From ZC4RG20 sp963702105 (lineage in GTDB: Bacteria; Pseudomonadota; Gammaproteobacteria; Steroidobacterales; Rariloculaceae), in the NCBI GenBank assembly GCA_963702105.1, contig OY969712.1:5332001-5396000 (forward strand): DNA of 64,000 bases, read 5' to 3'. Made by a program: the position numbers and the translations under genes. Below are positions 53,549 to 62,461 of this stretch, one piece after another (positions within the stretch are counted from its first letter, which is position 1; every line of letters begins with the position of its first letter). The notes beneath the pieces are model-generated. The model saw only the letters and a program-made list of their open reading frames with translations, made no database searches and was not told the DNA's origin.

Positions 53549-54485
53549 TCAGGACTCGGCCCAGCGGGCAATCAGGTGGTGAGCGACGGCGAAGGCGGGC
53601 GGGACGAGAAGGCCGGCCTCCGCGTCGCCGCGCAGTGCGGCCCGCACCGTCGCACGGTCGAACCACCTCGCGTCCGCGAGCTCGAGGCCGTCGACGGCGA
53701 TCGCCTCGCTGCGCGCCTCGCCGAAGCAGCCGATCATGAGCGAGGACGGGAACGGCCAGGGCTGGCTGAGCCCGTAGCGAACTGCGCCGACGTCGACGGA
53801 CGTTCTCTTCCTTCACTTCGCGGCGCACGGCCTCCTCGATCGTCTCGCCGGGCTCGACGAAGCCCGCGAGCGTCGAATACCAGCCTGCCGGAAAGCGGTC
53901 CTGACGGCCGAGCAGGCACCGATCGCCGTTCGCGATCAGCATGATCACGACGGGGTCGGTCCGCGGGAAGTGATGCTGCGAGCAGGCTTCGTTCGTACAG
54001 ACGCGGACGAAGCCGGCCTGTCGCGACACGCTCAGTCGGCCGCAATTAGCGCAGAAGCCGTGGCGGCGGTGCCAGTCGGTCATCGAGCGCGCCGTCGCGA
54101 GAATCGCGGTTTCGCCGGCTGGGACTTCCGAGTGCACGGACCGGAGCTCGACGAAGGTGCCGAAGTCCACAAACCTTCCGCGCGCCTCCTGCTCCTCCAG
54201 CGCGGAGACGTCGATGGCGAAGTGGGCCGTCTCGCGGTCGAGGCCGAGGCTCACCGTCTGCATCTCGTCGGCGAGCGCGCCGAGCTCGTGCCTCCGCACC
54301 CAGCCCGGATGTTTGACCGTGTCGCCGGCGACGAGCGGCTGCAGCCGCCAGACCGGCAGGAACCGGGTCCCGGGGTCGGCCAGCCGGGCCGCGACGAGCG
54401 CCTCGTCGTGGCGCCAGTGGCCGGTACGGTCCAGCGGATTGCCCGCGTAGGCCATGGGTTTCGGTTCGTAGCGGGAATCGGGCAT
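53549..54485 (-). CDS. nudC: NAD+ diphosphatase / RNA decapping hydrolase NudC, frameshifted
   Basis: About 311 residues after correction. NudC hydrolyses NAD(H) and removes NAD caps from RNA. The zinc ribbon is CANCG and CTNEAC, and the Nudix box is GFVEPGETIEEAVRREVKEE. The frame breaks at GACGTTC (plus strand 53799-53805, reverse GAACGTC); deleting one base restores TSVDVGAVRYGLSQPWPFP and SSLMIGCF, matching the family's conserved SQPWPFPSSLM end, and the stop is at 53549. Uncorrected, the frame fuses with the downstream VOC gene. Upstream, the DUF8021-like gene ends 32 bp before it. Confidence 0.9.
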
Positions 54486-54517
54486 CGGGAAGTCGGATCG
54501 AAGCCGTTAGAGCAGGG

Positions 54518-55534
54518 TCACCGCACGTCCTGAATGTCCTCGCTGCGGTTCTGCTCGTAGGTGCTCCAACCGGAATTCATGCCGTAGGGCGCGCGAATGA
54601 AGATGGCTTCGATGCGGCGGATCTGGCCCTTCTCGATCTTGAACAGCTCGCCCAGCTCCCAGGTCCAGTCGATGGGCCGGTGGTCGAAGAACGCGAACGC
54701 GAACACGATTCCGCGCTCGCGGTCCACGGCCACGAAGCGGCGGTCGCGGATGCTCGTGACGACGCCGCGGAGACCGGTCTCGAACTGCGCTTTGCAGGTC
54801 TGCCGCGCGCCCGTGCTCGGCGGGCCCGCGGTGATGACACCGTTCTCGTGCCGCAGGCAGTCGTCCGTGAACGGGTAATAGCCCTTGCCGTCGTTGCGCT
54901 GCAGGCCCGCGAAATAGTAGTTCGCGCTCCGGATCAGGTCCGCCCGGCTCATTCGTTCGTTCTCGGGAATCGCCTGCAGGAAGACCGGGTCGGGCGAGCC
55001 CATTTTCTCGACCGCTTCGCCCGTGGCCGGGAAGGGGCTCGTGCTTTTCGCGCCCGGGGTCAGCGGCCGGTCCGGCCGCGCGACGATCTGCTCGATTTCG
55101 CTGATCTTGCCGTCGCCGTCGATTCTGAGGCGCAGCGCGATGCCGACCGGGTCGGGCGCCTGCGTGGGCCCGGTAGAACGGTTCGGCGCCTGCTCGAATA
55201 CGGTGCCGAGAAAGGCGATCTGCTGCGTCTCGACGTCCGGGATGTAGAACTTGTAGTGGCCCGGCGCGCTCGTGTCTACCCATAGGCCCTCGTTGCCGAG
55301 CGGCAGCTCGACGCCGTTCTCGGTGAAGCGCACGTGCTTCGCGAACAGCGCGGGATCGACGTTCTTGTCGCGCATCGCCGCGAGGTACTTGTCCACGTAG
55401 CCTTCGAGGCATTCGCGCTGGCAGGCGTGCACGACCTTGGGCGGCCCATCGGCCTGTGCCGAAGCGTCGGTGGCTGCGCCCGCGGCGAGGGCGAGTGCGG
55501 CGGCCGCGAGCGCGGCATGGATAGAACGGCTCAT
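54518..55534 (-). CDS. Exported NTF2-like (DUF8021-type) protein
   Basis: A 338-residue exported protein with signal to DASAQAD. It starts ACQRECLEGYVDKYLAAMRDK, typical of a family with a Cys pair and an NTF2-like fold, and ends with TWELGELFKIEKGQIRRIEAIFI, a second NTF2-like repeat. No catalytic set is known. ATG 55534 has a GGAGGGAGG site. It is followed 32 bp later by nudC and preceded by the Abhydrolase_10 gene 121 bp upstream. Confidence 0.75.
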   Translation of the reverse strand: MSRSIHAALAAAALALAAGAATDASAQADGPPKVVHACQRECLEGYVDKYLAAMRDKNVDPALFAKHVRFTENGVELPLGNEGLWVDTSAPGHYKFYIPDVETQQIAFLGTVFEQAPNRSTGPTQAPDPVGIALRLRIDGDGKISEIEQIVARPDRPLTPGAKSTSPFPATGEAVEKMGSPDPVFLQAIPENERMSRADLIRSANYYFAGLQRNDGKGYYPFTDDCLRHENGVITAGPPSTGARQTCKAQFETGLRGVVTSIRDRRFVAVDRERGIVFAFAFFDHRPIDWTWELGELFKIEKGQIRRIEAIFIRAPYGMNSGWSTYEQNRSEDIQDVR

Positions 55535-55655
55535 GAATTTCCTCCCTCCGGGCGGTTCTCCGATCGGCGGAGAATCCTCGGCCAAGGAGAATAACGCAAA
55601 TTCGCGCGGCCGCCGTCTGGAGATTGACCGAATCGTCTCGGCCGCCCAAGCGAGC

Positions 55656-57368
55656 TCAGGGGCTCGGACCGTCCTTCGGCGCGCCGCTATTTCCGGATGA
55701 AGCCGCGGCCAGCCCGTCCCAGCGCTCCGCCGCCTGCATGACGACGGCCGGCACGTCGGCCTCGAGCAGGTAGCGTTCCCGCGCGAGCGCGGCCGCGGCC
55801 TTCTCGACCTTCGCCACGTAGGCCTCGCGTGAGGGGTAGCGCTCCTCGATCGAGCGTCGCGGGTCGCCGCTCTGCCGCCGGGCCTCCCGCGTGGGCGCGA
55901 ACGGCACGAAGGACCCGAGCAGCGGTGCGAGCTCGCTGTCCGAGCCGCGCCGGAAGTTCCAGCCCGTGAGCGTCGCGAGCGGCACGGCGACCTCGGGCAG
56001 GCGGATGCCGGAGATCTCGTTGCCGTCGGCATCGACCTGCGGCACGAACAGCGGCAGCGGAGCGCCGGCACCCGCTCCGCCGGGCTGAAGCGGGTTCGGC
56101 GCGCGCGCGCCGGCCGTCAGCCCGCGCGGAGAGGCGACGCCGGGGATCGCGGGAAACGCGACGCGCGCCGCCGGCACCAGCGTGCCGTCGGCGAGCTGCG
56201 GGTATCGGCTCGGGGGCGGCGCGGTCCCATGCCGGACCCAGTCGTCCATGGCCGCGAACAGCGCGCGCAGAGCCCACCAGTAGTCGGTCGGGTTGTTGCG
56301 CTGCTGCCCGGCCGTAGCCGTCGGCGGGAAAGGCGCCGGCCCGTGCTGCGTGCCGGCCAGGAAGTAAAAGCGCACATTGGCCGGCAGCGTGAGGTCGGCC
56401 CTGCCGTCGGGCGTTTCGTGAATGAGCGCCGCGACGCGGCCGCCGCCCCAGTACTCGACGCCCGTATTCGTGTAGAAGACCTTCGGCTCCTGCGCGCGGG
56501 CCCGCGGGTTCTCGAGCTCGCCGTCCACTACGCCGCTGACGGGATCGCGCAGTGCGGCGTCGGCGAACGGAAACGAGGTCGCCGTATACATGGCGAGCGA
56601 GCTCGGATCCGCGCCCGGTGTGTTGAGGTTGGTGCGCGAGGCGCCGGCGATGTGCGCCATGACGGCGTCGAACACTTGCCGGCCGTGCTCGTCTTCGTTG
56701 AACCCTTCGTACAGGAAATCGCGCAGGAAGCGGCCGCTCTGCGACAACCCGAAAGCGTAGACGCGGCGCCCGTGAACGACGGCGTCGCTCGCGTGCCGAA
56801 TCCACGCCGCCGCATCGCGCACGGCCGCAAAGCCGACGCCGCCGACGGGAGTCCCTTCGGCGCTCGGGGCCGAAAGTCCCGTGAGGCCCTCCGCGGAGGG
56901 TACGTTGAACTGCCAGCCGATCCACACGAGCGTGACGCCGCGCTCGAGCAGGAACCGGTCGCCGAGGCTCGCGTCGTTCACGGGATCGTTCGAGGGCGGC
57001 CCCCGGTCGAATCCCGCCAGCGCCACCTTGCGGCCGCGATTGAGGATATCGACGAGCACGGGCGCGTCCGCCCGCGGGTGCTTCGGTGCGAGCACGTAGA
57101 GGTCTGCCGCGAAACCGACTCGCCCCGAGCCGTCGCGGGGCGCCCGGTCCAGGCCGGCGATGACCGCGTTGTGGGGATCGCGCGGATCGATCGCGAAGTG
57201 CAGGCGGCCGACGATGCGCTCGTACGCGACGCCGGGCACGGCCACGTCCTGCCTGCTGGTGATCTCGGCCGAGGTGACTTCTCCGCGTGCCGGGGCGGCC
57301 AGCGCCGCCACGGCGAGCGCTGTACCCGCGACGCCCGCACAATGTCGCAATGCTCGAAGTTGCAGCAT
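55656..57368 (-). CDS. Exported Abhydrolase_10 family esterase
   Basis: A 570-residue exported protein with signal to PARGEVT. The alpha/beta-hydrolase domain-containing family (Abhydrolase_10) is recognised by IVGRLHFAIDPRDPHN, VYAFGLSQSGRFLRDFLYEGFNEDEHGR with the nucleophile Ser in GLSQSG, FYLAGTQH-like FYFLAGTQHGPAPFP, and a loop NNPTDYWWALRAL. The family includes predicted esterases of unknown substrate. It begins a minus-strand run of four genes ending with VOC. ATG 57368 has a GGGGGAGAA-type site. Confidence 0.85.
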   Translation of the reverse strand: MLQLRALRHCAGVAGTALAVAALAAPARGEVTSAEITSRQDVAVPGVAYERIVGRLHFAIDPRDPHNAVIAGLDRAPRDGSGRVGFAADLYVLAPKHPRADAPVLVDILNRGRKVALAGFDRGPPSNDPVNDASLGDRFLLERGVTLVWIGWQFNVPSAEGLTGLSAPSAEGTPVGGVGFAAVRDAAAWIRHASDAVVHGRRVYAFGLSQSGRFLRDFLYEGFNEDEHGRQVFDAVMAHIAGASRTNLNTPGADPSSLAMYTATSFPFADAALRDPVSGVVDGELENPRARAQEPKVFYTNTGVEYWGGGRVAALIHETPDGRADLTLPANVRFYFLAGTQHGPAPFPPTATAGQQRNNPTDYWWALRALFAAMDDWVRHGTAPPPSRYPQLADGTLVPAARVAFPAIPGVASPRGLTAGARAPNPLQPGGAGAGAPLPLFVPQVDADGNEISGIRLPEVAVPLATLTGWNFRRGSDSELAPLLGSFVPFAPTREARRQSGDPRRSIEERYPSREAYVAKVEKAAAALARERYLLEADVPAVVMQAAERWDGLAAASSGNSGAPKDGPSP

Positions 57369-57593
57369 TCCCGATTCTCCCCCTCGGCCGCTTTGGCGTT
57401 CAGTCTATCTCACCGCCGGACGCCCTCGCATGTGCGTCTCCCCCAAAGACCATTGCCGAGCGTCGAGCCGCGCGTCCACGTGGACGAGGCGGCAGGCCGA
57501 CGCCGGCCTCTGCGCGCCGCGCCGGCGCTGCCATTGAAAACCACGTCTCTCCCGCCGATACTCGGTGGTCCGGACACGAGCGGGTATATTCCA

Positions 57594-58344
57594 ATGAACA
57601 AGGCCTCTCTTCGTCCTTTCAGCCGTCTCGGCGCCTGGTTCCATGCGGGACTGCTGGCCTTCGGCGCCCTGCTGCTCGTCGGCATGCCCGCGGCCGGCCG
57701 GGCGGCCGAGCCCGTGAAGATCGGCATCATCGGCGCGGGCCACATGGGCGGCAACCTTGCCGAGCTTTGGGCCAAGGCCGGCCACGAAGTCATGATTTCC
57801 TCGCGGCATCCCGAGGAGCTCGAGGCGCAGGCGAAGGCCATGGGCCCGAACGTCCACGTCGGTACCGCGCGCGAAGCGGCGGCTTTCGGGCCGGTCGTGC
57901 TCATCGCGATGCCGTACGGGCAATGGCCGAAAGTCAGCGAAGACATCAAGTCCGAGACGGTCGGCAAGACCGTCATCGATCTGACGAATCCCTACCCGGA
58001 ACGCGACGGCCCGATGGCCGAGCAGGCGCGTAAGGAGGGGACGGGCGTCGCCGATCCGAAGTATCTGCCCGGGGCGCATCTGGTCCGTGCATTCAATTCG
58101 ATCATCTACACGGACCTTCGCAGCAAGGCCCACCGCGCCGGCGACCCGGTCGCCGTGCCCGTCGCTGGGGACGACGCGCAGGCCGTCGCTCTGACGAGTC
58201 GGCTCGTGCGCGACGCAGGCTTCGAGCCCGTCGTGGTCGGGCCGCTCTCGAGCGCGCACCTGTTCGAACGTCGGGTCGCCCGTCTACGTGAAGATCATGA
58301 CGGCGGCGGAGCTGCGCGAAAAGCTGGGTCTGAAAAAACAGTGA
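57594..58344 (+). CDS. F420-dependent-reductase-like NADP-binding protein with signal peptide, frameshifted
   Basis: About 249 residues after correction. A leader (LLAFGALLLVGMPAAGRAAE) precedes KIGIIGAGHMGGNLAELWAKAG, the dinucleotide fold of NADPH:F420 oxidoreductases, then MISSRHPEEL and VIDLTNPYPERDGP. A frameshift at GAACGTC (58266-58272) breaks the C-terminus; deleting one base restores VGSPVYVKIMTAAELREKLG and the stop at 58342-58344. A signal peptide on a cytosolic-type reductase is unusual. It is single in a divergent position with the Abhydrolase_10 gene. Confidence 0.83.
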
Positions 58345-58390
58345 AGCGTCCGTCCGCAGCTTGGCGGCCGGGACTTCGCGAGATTCGAGA

Positions 58391-59143
58391 ATGAAAGCCA
58401 ATGCATCCTTAATCGCAGTGCCCGTCCTCGTGCTCGCCGCTCTCGCCGGCGCGCCTCGCGGCTCGCTCGCTGCACAGGACGAGTCTTCGGCCCGCTCGTG
58501 CGCGTCGATCACGGATAACGCCGAGCGCCTCGCTTGTTACGACCGGGCCGTGCGCGCGGGCCAGGCCGAGGGCACACGGGCCCGAGGCGCGCAGGCCGAA
58601 GGCAGCCCGGCGGTTTCACCCGGCGCAACCGCAGCGCCCGGCGTACCGGCGGCCTCCGCAGGAACGGCTTTGCATACCGAAACGGGCTCACGGAGCCGCT
58701 CGGCCGCACCCGGCGGTTCGGCCCAGCACAGTGAGACGGCACAGCACAGCGAAAACGCCGCAGGCAGCGCCGATGCAGCGGCTTCAGAGTCGCCGTCGCA
58801 GGGGCACGGTGAGGCGAGGGGCGCGGCACCGCCGCGCGAATCGGAGCGCGAATCCGGTCGCGACGAAGCGACGCGCCTGCAGCGCGAGCCGCCGAGGTCG
58901 AGCCGATCCGAGCCCGCCGAGTTCGAGATCCGAGTCGTTCAGGTGCGGCGCATCCAGCAGCGTCCGGATGCCTATCTGATCACGGACGACGGCGACGTTT
59001 GGCGGCAAACGGACGGCAGGCGCATCGACTTTCCGCATCCGCCGTTCCGTGCCGTCATTACTCCGGGCTCGTTCGGCAGCCACTTTCTGCAACTGCCCGG
59101 GGCGCGCTTCCTGATCAGGGTGTCCGAGCAGCGGCCGCACTGA
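58391..59143 (+). CDS. Exported low-complexity protein with CYDRA motif
   Basis: A 250-residue exported protein with signal to SLAAQDE. The N-terminal ARSCASITDNAERLACYDRAV is a Cys-pair motif common to small periplasmic domains. A long Ser/Ala/Glu-rich linker follows (with repeats AQHSETAQHSEN). The C-terminal domain is FEIRVVQVRRIQQRPDAYLI through DDGDVWRQTDGRRIDFP. The function is unknown. It starts 46 bp after the reductase-like gene and may be co-transcribed. The ribosome site is weak. Confidence 0.7.
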   Translation: MKANASLIAVPVLVLAALAGAPRGSLAAQDESSARSCASITDNAERLACYDRAVRAGQAEGTRARGAQAEGSPAVSPGATAAPGVPAASAGTALHTETGSRSRSAAPGGSAQHSETAQHSENAAGSADAAASESPSQGHGEARGAAPPRESERESGRDEATRLQREPPRSSRSEPAEFEIRVVQVRRIQQRPDAYLITDDGDVWRQTDGRRIDFPHPPFRAVITPGSFGSHFLQLPGARFLIRVSEQRPH

Positions 59144-59218
59144 TCCCAAGGCTCGATTCGAGCGCGAAGTGAACTGCGGCCGGCTCATTCCCGCGCCGCA
59201 CGAGGGGAGGACGACAAC

Positions 59219-60796
59219 ATGAAGCATTCTCTTTCCCGAGCGCTGATCCTGCTGGCTGTCGCCGCGGTCGCGGCGCCTGTCTCGGCGCAGATCCTCACGG
59301 CCAAGGTCGCGGGCGGGCAGGTGCGCGGCGTCGCGGCCGAAGGCATCACCGTGTTCAAGGGCATCCCGTTCGCCGCGCCGCCGACGGGCAAGAACCGCTG
59401 GCGCGCGCCGCAGCCCGTGCAGTCGTGGACGGGCGTCAAGCAGGCGGATCACTTCGCGCCCGGTTGCATGCAGGATGCGGCGATGATGAGGTTCATCGGC
59501 TCCGACGCCGGCGTCAGCGAGGACTGCCTGTACCTCAACGTCTGGACGCCCGCGAAGGCGGCGGGCGCCAAGCTGCCCGTCATGGTCTGGATCTATGGCG
59601 GCGGCTTCGCAGCCGGCGCGACGAGCTCGCCGACTTACGCCGGCGCCGAGCTCGCGCGTCTCGGCGTGGTGCAGGTCAACGTCTCCTACCGCCTCGGCGC
59701 CTTCGGATTTCTCGCGCACCCCGAGCTCAGCAAAGAGAGCGGCAAAGGCTCGGGCAACTACGGCCTGCTCGATCAGATCGCGGGCTTGAAGTGGGTACGG
59801 GACAACATCGCGGCCTTCGGCGGCGACCCCTCGAATGTCACGATCTTCGGCGAATCGGCCGGCGGCATCTCGGTCAGCATGCTGGCCGCGTCGCCCGCCG
59901 CGAAGGGGTTGTTCGAACGCGCGATCTCCGAGAGCGGCGGCTCCTTCGCACCGCCGCGCAGCGGCGCGAACGCCAACGCGCCCGGCGAGAACGTGCCGAC
60001 GCTGGCCGTGGCCGAGGCCAGAGGCCGGCAGTTCCTCGAGAAGCTCGGCGCAAAGGACATCGCCGCGGCGCGCGCGCTGCCGGCGGAGGAAATTCTCAAG
60101 GCGCAGGGGCAGGGCCTCGGCACGGGCTTCTGGCCCGTTGCCGACGGCCGGGTGCTGCCCGGCGACCAGTACGTCCTCTACAGTCAGGGCCGCTTCAACG
60201 ACACCCCGGTCCTCATCGGCACGAACTCGGACGAAGGCGCCTCGTTCGTGCGCGGCAAGTCGGCGCCCGCGGATTTCGAGGCGAACGTCCGCGCTCAATA
60301 CGGCGTGCGGGCCGATGCGATCCTCGCGGCCTACCCGCACGCCACGGAGCAGGAGGCCTCGCGCTCGGCACAGGACCTCATGCGCGACTCGTTGTTCGGC
60401 TGGTCCACGTGGGCTTGGGCCAAGCTCCAGACACAGCACGGCCGCCACAAGGCCTTCGTGTATTACTTCGACGAACGCACGCCGCAGACGCCCGAGGGCG
60501 CGCCACACGCCTCCGAGCTTCCCTACGTCTTCAAGACGCTGGACGCGCGCGGCGGCAAGCCGCGCGCCGAAGACCGAACCGTCTCGGACTTGATGAGCCG
60601 TTACTGGACCAATTTCGCGAAGACCGGCGATCCGAACGGGCCGGGGCTGCCGAGGTGGCCGGCGTACGACCCGGCCGACCAACAGGCCATGGTGTTCGGC
60701 GAGCACAGCGGTCCGCAGCCGTACCCGAATCTCGGGAAGCTCGAAGCCATGGACGCGTATTTCGCATGGCGGCGGGAGAACGCCGCGCAGAACTAG
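59219..60796 (+). CDS. Exported type-B carboxylesterase
   Basis: A 525-residue exported esterase with signal to APVSAQI. The nucleophile elbow is TIFGESAGGISV, with Glu in GTNSDEGASF and His in HASELPYVF. Oxyanion GGGFAAG and a Cys-flanked EDCLYLNVWTP complete the fold. The family hydrolyses carboxylic esters, and substrates vary. It has a GAGGGGAGG site before ATG 59219. Confidence 0.92.
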   Translation: MKHSLSRALILLAVAAVAAPVSAQILTAKVAGGQVRGVAAEGITVFKGIPFAAPPTGKNRWRAPQPVQSWTGVKQADHFAPGCMQDAAMMRFIGSDAGVSEDCLYLNVWTPAKAAGAKLPVMVWIYGGGFAAGATSSPTYAGAELARLGVVQVNVSYRLGAFGFLAHPELSKESGKGSGNYGLLDQIAGLKWVRDNIAAFGGDPSNVTIFGESAGGISVSMLAASPAAKGLFERAISESGGSFAPPRSGANANAPGENVPTLAVAEARGRQFLEKLGAKDIAAARALPAEEILKAQGQGLGTGFWPVADGRVLPGDQYVLYSQGRFNDTPVLIGTNSDEGASFVRGKSAPADFEANVRAQYGVRADAILAAYPHATEQEASRSAQDLMRDSLFGWSTWAWAKLQTQHGRHKAFVYYFDERTPQTPEGAPHASELPYVFKTLDARGGKPRAEDRTVSDLMSRYWTNFAKTGDPNGPGLPRWPAYDPADQQAMVFGEHSGPQPYPNLGKLEAMDAYFAWRRENAAQN

Positions 60797-60807
60797 AAAG
60801 GACGAGG

Positions 60808-60833
60808 CGCGGGCCGCCGGGCGGCCGCCCGCG
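60808..60833 (+). terminator. Weak GC inverted repeat after carboxylesterase
   Basis: CGCGGGC and GCCCGCG flank a 12-base GC loop 12 bp after the stop codon. There is no T-run, so it is a low-confidence terminator. Confidence 0.35.
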
Positions 60834-60910
60834 ACCGTGTCGCAGCGCTTTGCGGCGCGTCCTGCGTCGTGCCGCGGGGCGCCTCCTTGCGTCGGGCATG
60901 AATCGGGGGG

Positions 60911-61372
60911 ATGAATTCGATGCGTCGAACGACTCGCTTTGGCCGCACGCTCATTGCGCTCGCGGCCGTGTCGCTGCTCTCTGCAACCGCCTTCGCACAG
61001 CCGCCGAAGCCCGGCGTCAAAGGGTACGAGGTGGAGTGGGTCTACCGCGTGCGGTACGGCTACATCGACGAATGGTGGGACATTTTCCGCAAGTACCAGC
61101 TCCCGATCCTCGACCGCGCCAAGGCACTCGGCTACGTCATCGACTACCGCGTTTACCATCCGCAGCTGCACACCGACGAGGCTGCGCGCTGGGACTATCG
61201 CGTCGAGATCACGTATCGCGATTTCGATGCGGCTTCGCACGAGGAGGAGATCGCCGCGCAGCTGTTCCCGGACGCCGCGACGCGTAAGCGCGAGGAAAAT
61301 CGCCGCTGGGAGCTGACGGAGAATCACTGGGACCTGCCGATCTATCAGGTCGATACGACGAAGCCGCGCTGA
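60911..61372 (+). CDS. Small exported protein of unknown function
   Basis: A 153-residue exported protein with signal to TAFAQPP. The mature part has YEVEWVYRVRYGYIDEWWDIFRK, LPILDRAKALGYVIDYRVY and WDYRVEITYRDFDAA, which looks like an alpha-beta ferredoxin-type fold of small proteins. I do not recognise the family. An alternative ATG is at 60920. It starts 114 bp after the carboxylesterase and ends 16 bp before the VOC gene, so it is likely co-transcribed with the latter. Confidence 0.65.
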   Translation: MNSMRRTTRFGRTLIALAAVSLLSATAFAQPPKPGVKGYEVEWVYRVRYGYIDEWWDIFRKYQLPILDRAKALGYVIDYRVYHPQLHTDEAARWDYRVEITYRDFDAASHEEEIAAQLFPDAATRKREENRRWELTENHWDLPIYQVDTTKPR

Positions 61373-61388
61373 GAGGCGGAGGACAGGC

Positions 61389-62432
61389 GTGAAAGCGATA
61401 CTCGGTTCGTTGTTCTTGGTCCTCGCCGGGGCGCCGGCGGCTTCGTTCGCGCAGCCGGCGGGGCAGGCCGCGGCGCCCACGAGGGCGCTCGTCGTGGGCG
61501 CGGGGAATTTCTTCAGCCCCATCGTGAGCGACCTGAACGCGGCCGTCGCGTTCTATCGCGACGGGCTCGGCTTCGAAGTGCAAGGGGCCCCGGGCGACGC
61601 CGACACCAATCCGGCGCTGCGCAATATGTTCGGTCTGCCCGACGCGCACATCCGTTGGACGATCGCGCGGCCGCCGGGGATGACGACGGGCGTCGAGATC
61701 GTCGAGATCGACGGTGCCGGCGGGCGCCCCCTCGAGCGGCGCCTGCAAGACCCGGGCGCGACGACGCTCGTCGTCTACGTGCGCGACCTCGACTCGACCC
61801 TCGCACGTCTCAAGGCGCTCGGCGCACCCGTGCTCACGAGCGGCGGCACGGCCGCGACGCTCCTTCTAGACGGCCGGCGCGCGGCGCGCATGGTCATGGT
61901 GCAGGACCCGGGCGGTCATTTCGTCGAGATTGTTCAGCCCGAGAGCGTGCCGGCGACGCGCGCGCCGGCCGGGGCGAACGTCGTCGGCGTGCGCGTGCGC
62001 TTGACCGTAGACGACGTGGACCGAGCCGTGGACCTGTACCGCGACGGTTTGGGTTTTTCAGTGGTCGAGAACCGAGTGCCGGCCGACGACCCCGCGGTGC
62101 AGGCGGCGCTCGCAGGCAGCGGGCACTATCGCTCGGCTCTCATGAGGGTGCCGGGCTCGGGGCTCGAGCTCGAAGTTGTGGATTTCCAGGGCGTCGAGCG
62201 CCGATCCATACGCGGGCGGCTGCAGGACCCGGGCTCGACCCGCATGCAGCTGCGCGTGCGCGACATCGACGCCGCGATCGCGACGTTGGAGCACGCCGGC
62301 GGAGCCCTCGTCTCGACGGGCGGAGCGCCCCTCGATCTGCCGGTCGCGGGCGGCGCGCCGCTCAAGGTCGCGATCGTTCGGGAGCCCGACAACTTGTTCA
62401 TGGTCCTGATCCAGGCGCCGCCGGCGAAGTAG
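61389..62432 (+). CDS. Exported two-domain VOC protein, second copy
   Basis: A 347-residue exported protein with signal to AASFAQP. Two VOC domains lie at about 40-180 (IVSDLNAAVAFYRDGLGFE) and 195-345 (RLTVDDVDRAVDLYRDGLGFS). The first ends MVQDPGGHFVEIVQPE with a metal-type Glu; the second ends VAIVREPDNLFMVLIQ, where the usual Glu is Met, so only the first may bind metal. It is similar in plan to the exported VOC gene at 52422. The start is GTG 61389 with a GGAGGAC site. Confidence 0.83.
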   Translation: MKAILGSLFLVLAGAPAASFAQPAGQAAAPTRALVVGAGNFFSPIVSDLNAAVAFYRDGLGFEVQGAPGDADTNPALRNMFGLPDAHIRWTIARPPGMTTGVEIVEIDGAGGRPLERRLQDPGATTLVVYVRDLDSTLARLKALGAPVLTSGGTAATLLLDGRRAARMVMVQDPGGHFVEIVQPESVPATRAPAGANVVGVRVRLTVDDVDRAVDLYRDGLGFSVVENRVPADDPAVQAALAGSGHYRSALMRVPGSGLELEVVDFQGVERRSIRGRLQDPGSTRMQLRVRDIDAAIATLEHAGGALVSTGGAPLDLPVAGGAPLKVAIVREPDNLFMVLIQAPPAK

Positions 62433-62461
62433 ACCGGCGGCGCCCACGCCGCGCGAGTCGG

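Noticed and set aside
52422..54485. A fused NudC-VOC protein
   Set aside because: The fusion exists only in the uncorrected frame. The VOC part has its own start, ribosome site and signal peptide, and NudC ends normally at 53549 after correction.
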